Assembly (NCBI GenBank): GCA_938003725.1
Contig: CALKXX010000232.1
Span: 1-6,874, forward strand
Direction of reading: 5' to 3'
DNA length: 6,874 bases
Origin: an uncultured Sphingomonadaceae bacterium
GTDB taxonomy: Bacteria > Pseudomonadota > Alphaproteobacteria > Sphingomonadales > Sphingomonadaceae
The notes under the pieces are model-generated. The model did not search any database. It saw only the letters and a list, made by a program, of their open reading frames with translations, and was not told where the DNA came from. The position numbers and the translations under genes were made by a program. This document shows positions 5,979-6,874 of this stretch, piece after piece; the first letter of the stretch is position 1, and each line of letters begins with the position of its first letter.

Positions 5979-6874
5979 TTGATAGACAAGACAAGTTTAC
6001 CACCCGGATTCCGGCATCAAACCATTACATCTGGTGTTCGGGCATCAGCCCGGCGTACACCCGAAAAAACCGCCCTCATTCTGAATGAACGAAGTTTATC
6101 CTTTTCTGAGTTAGTCCGGCGCATTGACAAAATAGCAAATACTTCAGCCAATGAGTTTGGACTCGGGGTTGGGCGCACTGCTGCGATACTGGCACCGAAT
6201 TGCATCGAATATATCGAAATCGTCTGCGGTGTTTCCGAATGCGGCGCTGCAATCGCCACCCCAAATCCCATGCTCACAGCTCGCGAGACGGCAGCAATCT
6301 GTAATGATTCTAATGCTTCAGTCCTTTTTCTTCATGCTTCCTGCGAAGAAAATATTGACCTGTCCGCGCTGAACAATGTTGAACATGTTATCCGCTTGGA
6401 CGAAGGTTATGAAAAATGGCTCGCCGATATTAGCGATATATATGTTGACCGGAAAATATGCGAATGGGATACCTTCGCCATCCCCTATACCAGCGGCACC
6501 ACGGGCGCGCCCAAAGGTGTGATGATCTCACACCGATCGCGTACGGTTGGTTTTTATGGCTGCGCGCTCGAATATGGAATTTTTGGATCGGATGACCGGT
6601 TCTATGCTCTGGCGCCCATGTGTCATGGTGCAGGTTTTTCTATGGTCATGAATTCGATATTCTTTGGCGGAACATGCGAAATTGCCGCGTCATTTGACCC
6701 GGAGACTGTGCTTCAGGTGCTGCACCAGGGAGAAACGACCGGAGTGTTTTTCGTCCCCACGCATTTCCACCGAATATTCGAACTGGATCACACAATATTA
6801 GAAGCCAATCGCGGTCATGGGCTTCGGTCAATTCTGTCAAACGCCGCCCCTTTGCCTCAGGATACCAAAAACAG
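5979..6874 (+). CDS. AMP-forming acyl-CoA synthetase (ANL superfamily), 3' end outside window
   Basis: The frame is open from TTG 5979 to the right edge, giving 298 residues of a protein normally about 500-550 long. It shows the ANL adenylate-forming fold: an N-terminal region with ARRTPEKTALILNERSLSFSELVRRID, the phosphate-binding loop YTSGTTGAPKG (170-180) followed by VMISHR, APMCHGAG (212-219) as in fatty-acyl and aryl CoA ligases, and SNAAPLP (287-293) before the expected Y-G-x-T-E motif, which lies beyond the window. The enzyme joins a carboxylic acid to ATP as acyl-AMP and then to CoA, in the cytoplasm; the substrate is not readable. It follows the double hydrolase by 94 bases on the same strand and is probably co-transcribed, unless the inverted repeat between them acts as a stop or a separate promoter. 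An O-succinylbenzoate or cyclohexanecarboxylate-type ligase is not excluded. Confidence 0.9.
   Translation, partial: MIDKTSLPPGFRHQTITSGVRASARRTPEKTALILNERSLSFSELVRRIDKIANTSANEFGLGVGRTAAILAPNCIEYIEIVCGVSECGAAIATPNPMLTARETAAICNDSNASVLFLHASCEENIDLSALNNVEHVIRLDEGYEKWLADISDIYVDRKICEWDTFAIPYTSGTTGAPKGVMISHRSRTVGFYGCALEYGIFGSDDRFYALAPMCHGAGFSMVMNSIFFGGTCEIAASFDPETVLQVLHQGETTGVFFVPTHFHRIFELDHTILEANRGHGLRSILSNAAPLPQDTKN

Overview
The window reads as chromosome from an alphaproteobacterium, most likely a sphingomonad of moderate GC content (judged by eye, not calculated). This is inferred from the protein types: a spinster-like MFS carrier, a CoA-ligase and alpha/beta-hydrolase catabolic pair, a lipoprotein of the cytochrome P460 family and a stand-alone dihydrolipoamide-dehydrogenase-like flavoprotein. 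No rRNA, tRNA, CRISPR array, transposase or phage gene was seen.

Layout. (a) Positions 1-162 hold the C-terminal end of an unidentified plus-strand gene. It converges, with a 2-base gap, on a minus-strand lipoprotein gene (165-818) with a CxxCH haem site and cytochrome P460-type sequence. (b) Positions 819-1240 are mostly intergenic, with one doubtful minus-strand micro-ORF. (c) Positions 1241-2674 (plus) encode a flavin disulfide reductase. (d) Positions 2725-4080 (minus, GTG start) encode a 12-helix MFS transporter. (e) A 196-bp AT-rich region separates the transporter from a divergent plus-strand pair. The first gene of the pair is a 535-residue protein made of two fused alpha/beta-hydrolase domains (4277-5884). 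The second is an AMP-forming acyl-CoA synthetase that starts at TTG (5979) and runs off the right edge.

Working model. The MFS carrier, double hydrolase and CoA ligase look like parts of a catabolic accessory cluster in which a compound is imported, possibly hydrolysed, and its carboxylic acid activated to a CoA thioester. The substrate cannot be read from the sequence. The most unusual items are the double hydrolase and a perfect 18-bp inverted repeat. In the double hydrolase, both nucleophile-elbow positions lack Ser, Cys or Asp: one is His, the other Gly. The inverted repeat starts inside the hydrolase stop codon and lies just upstream of the CoA ligase. A TATG-N6-CATA motif occurs both in the divergent promoter region and in this repeat, which hints at one shared regulator.
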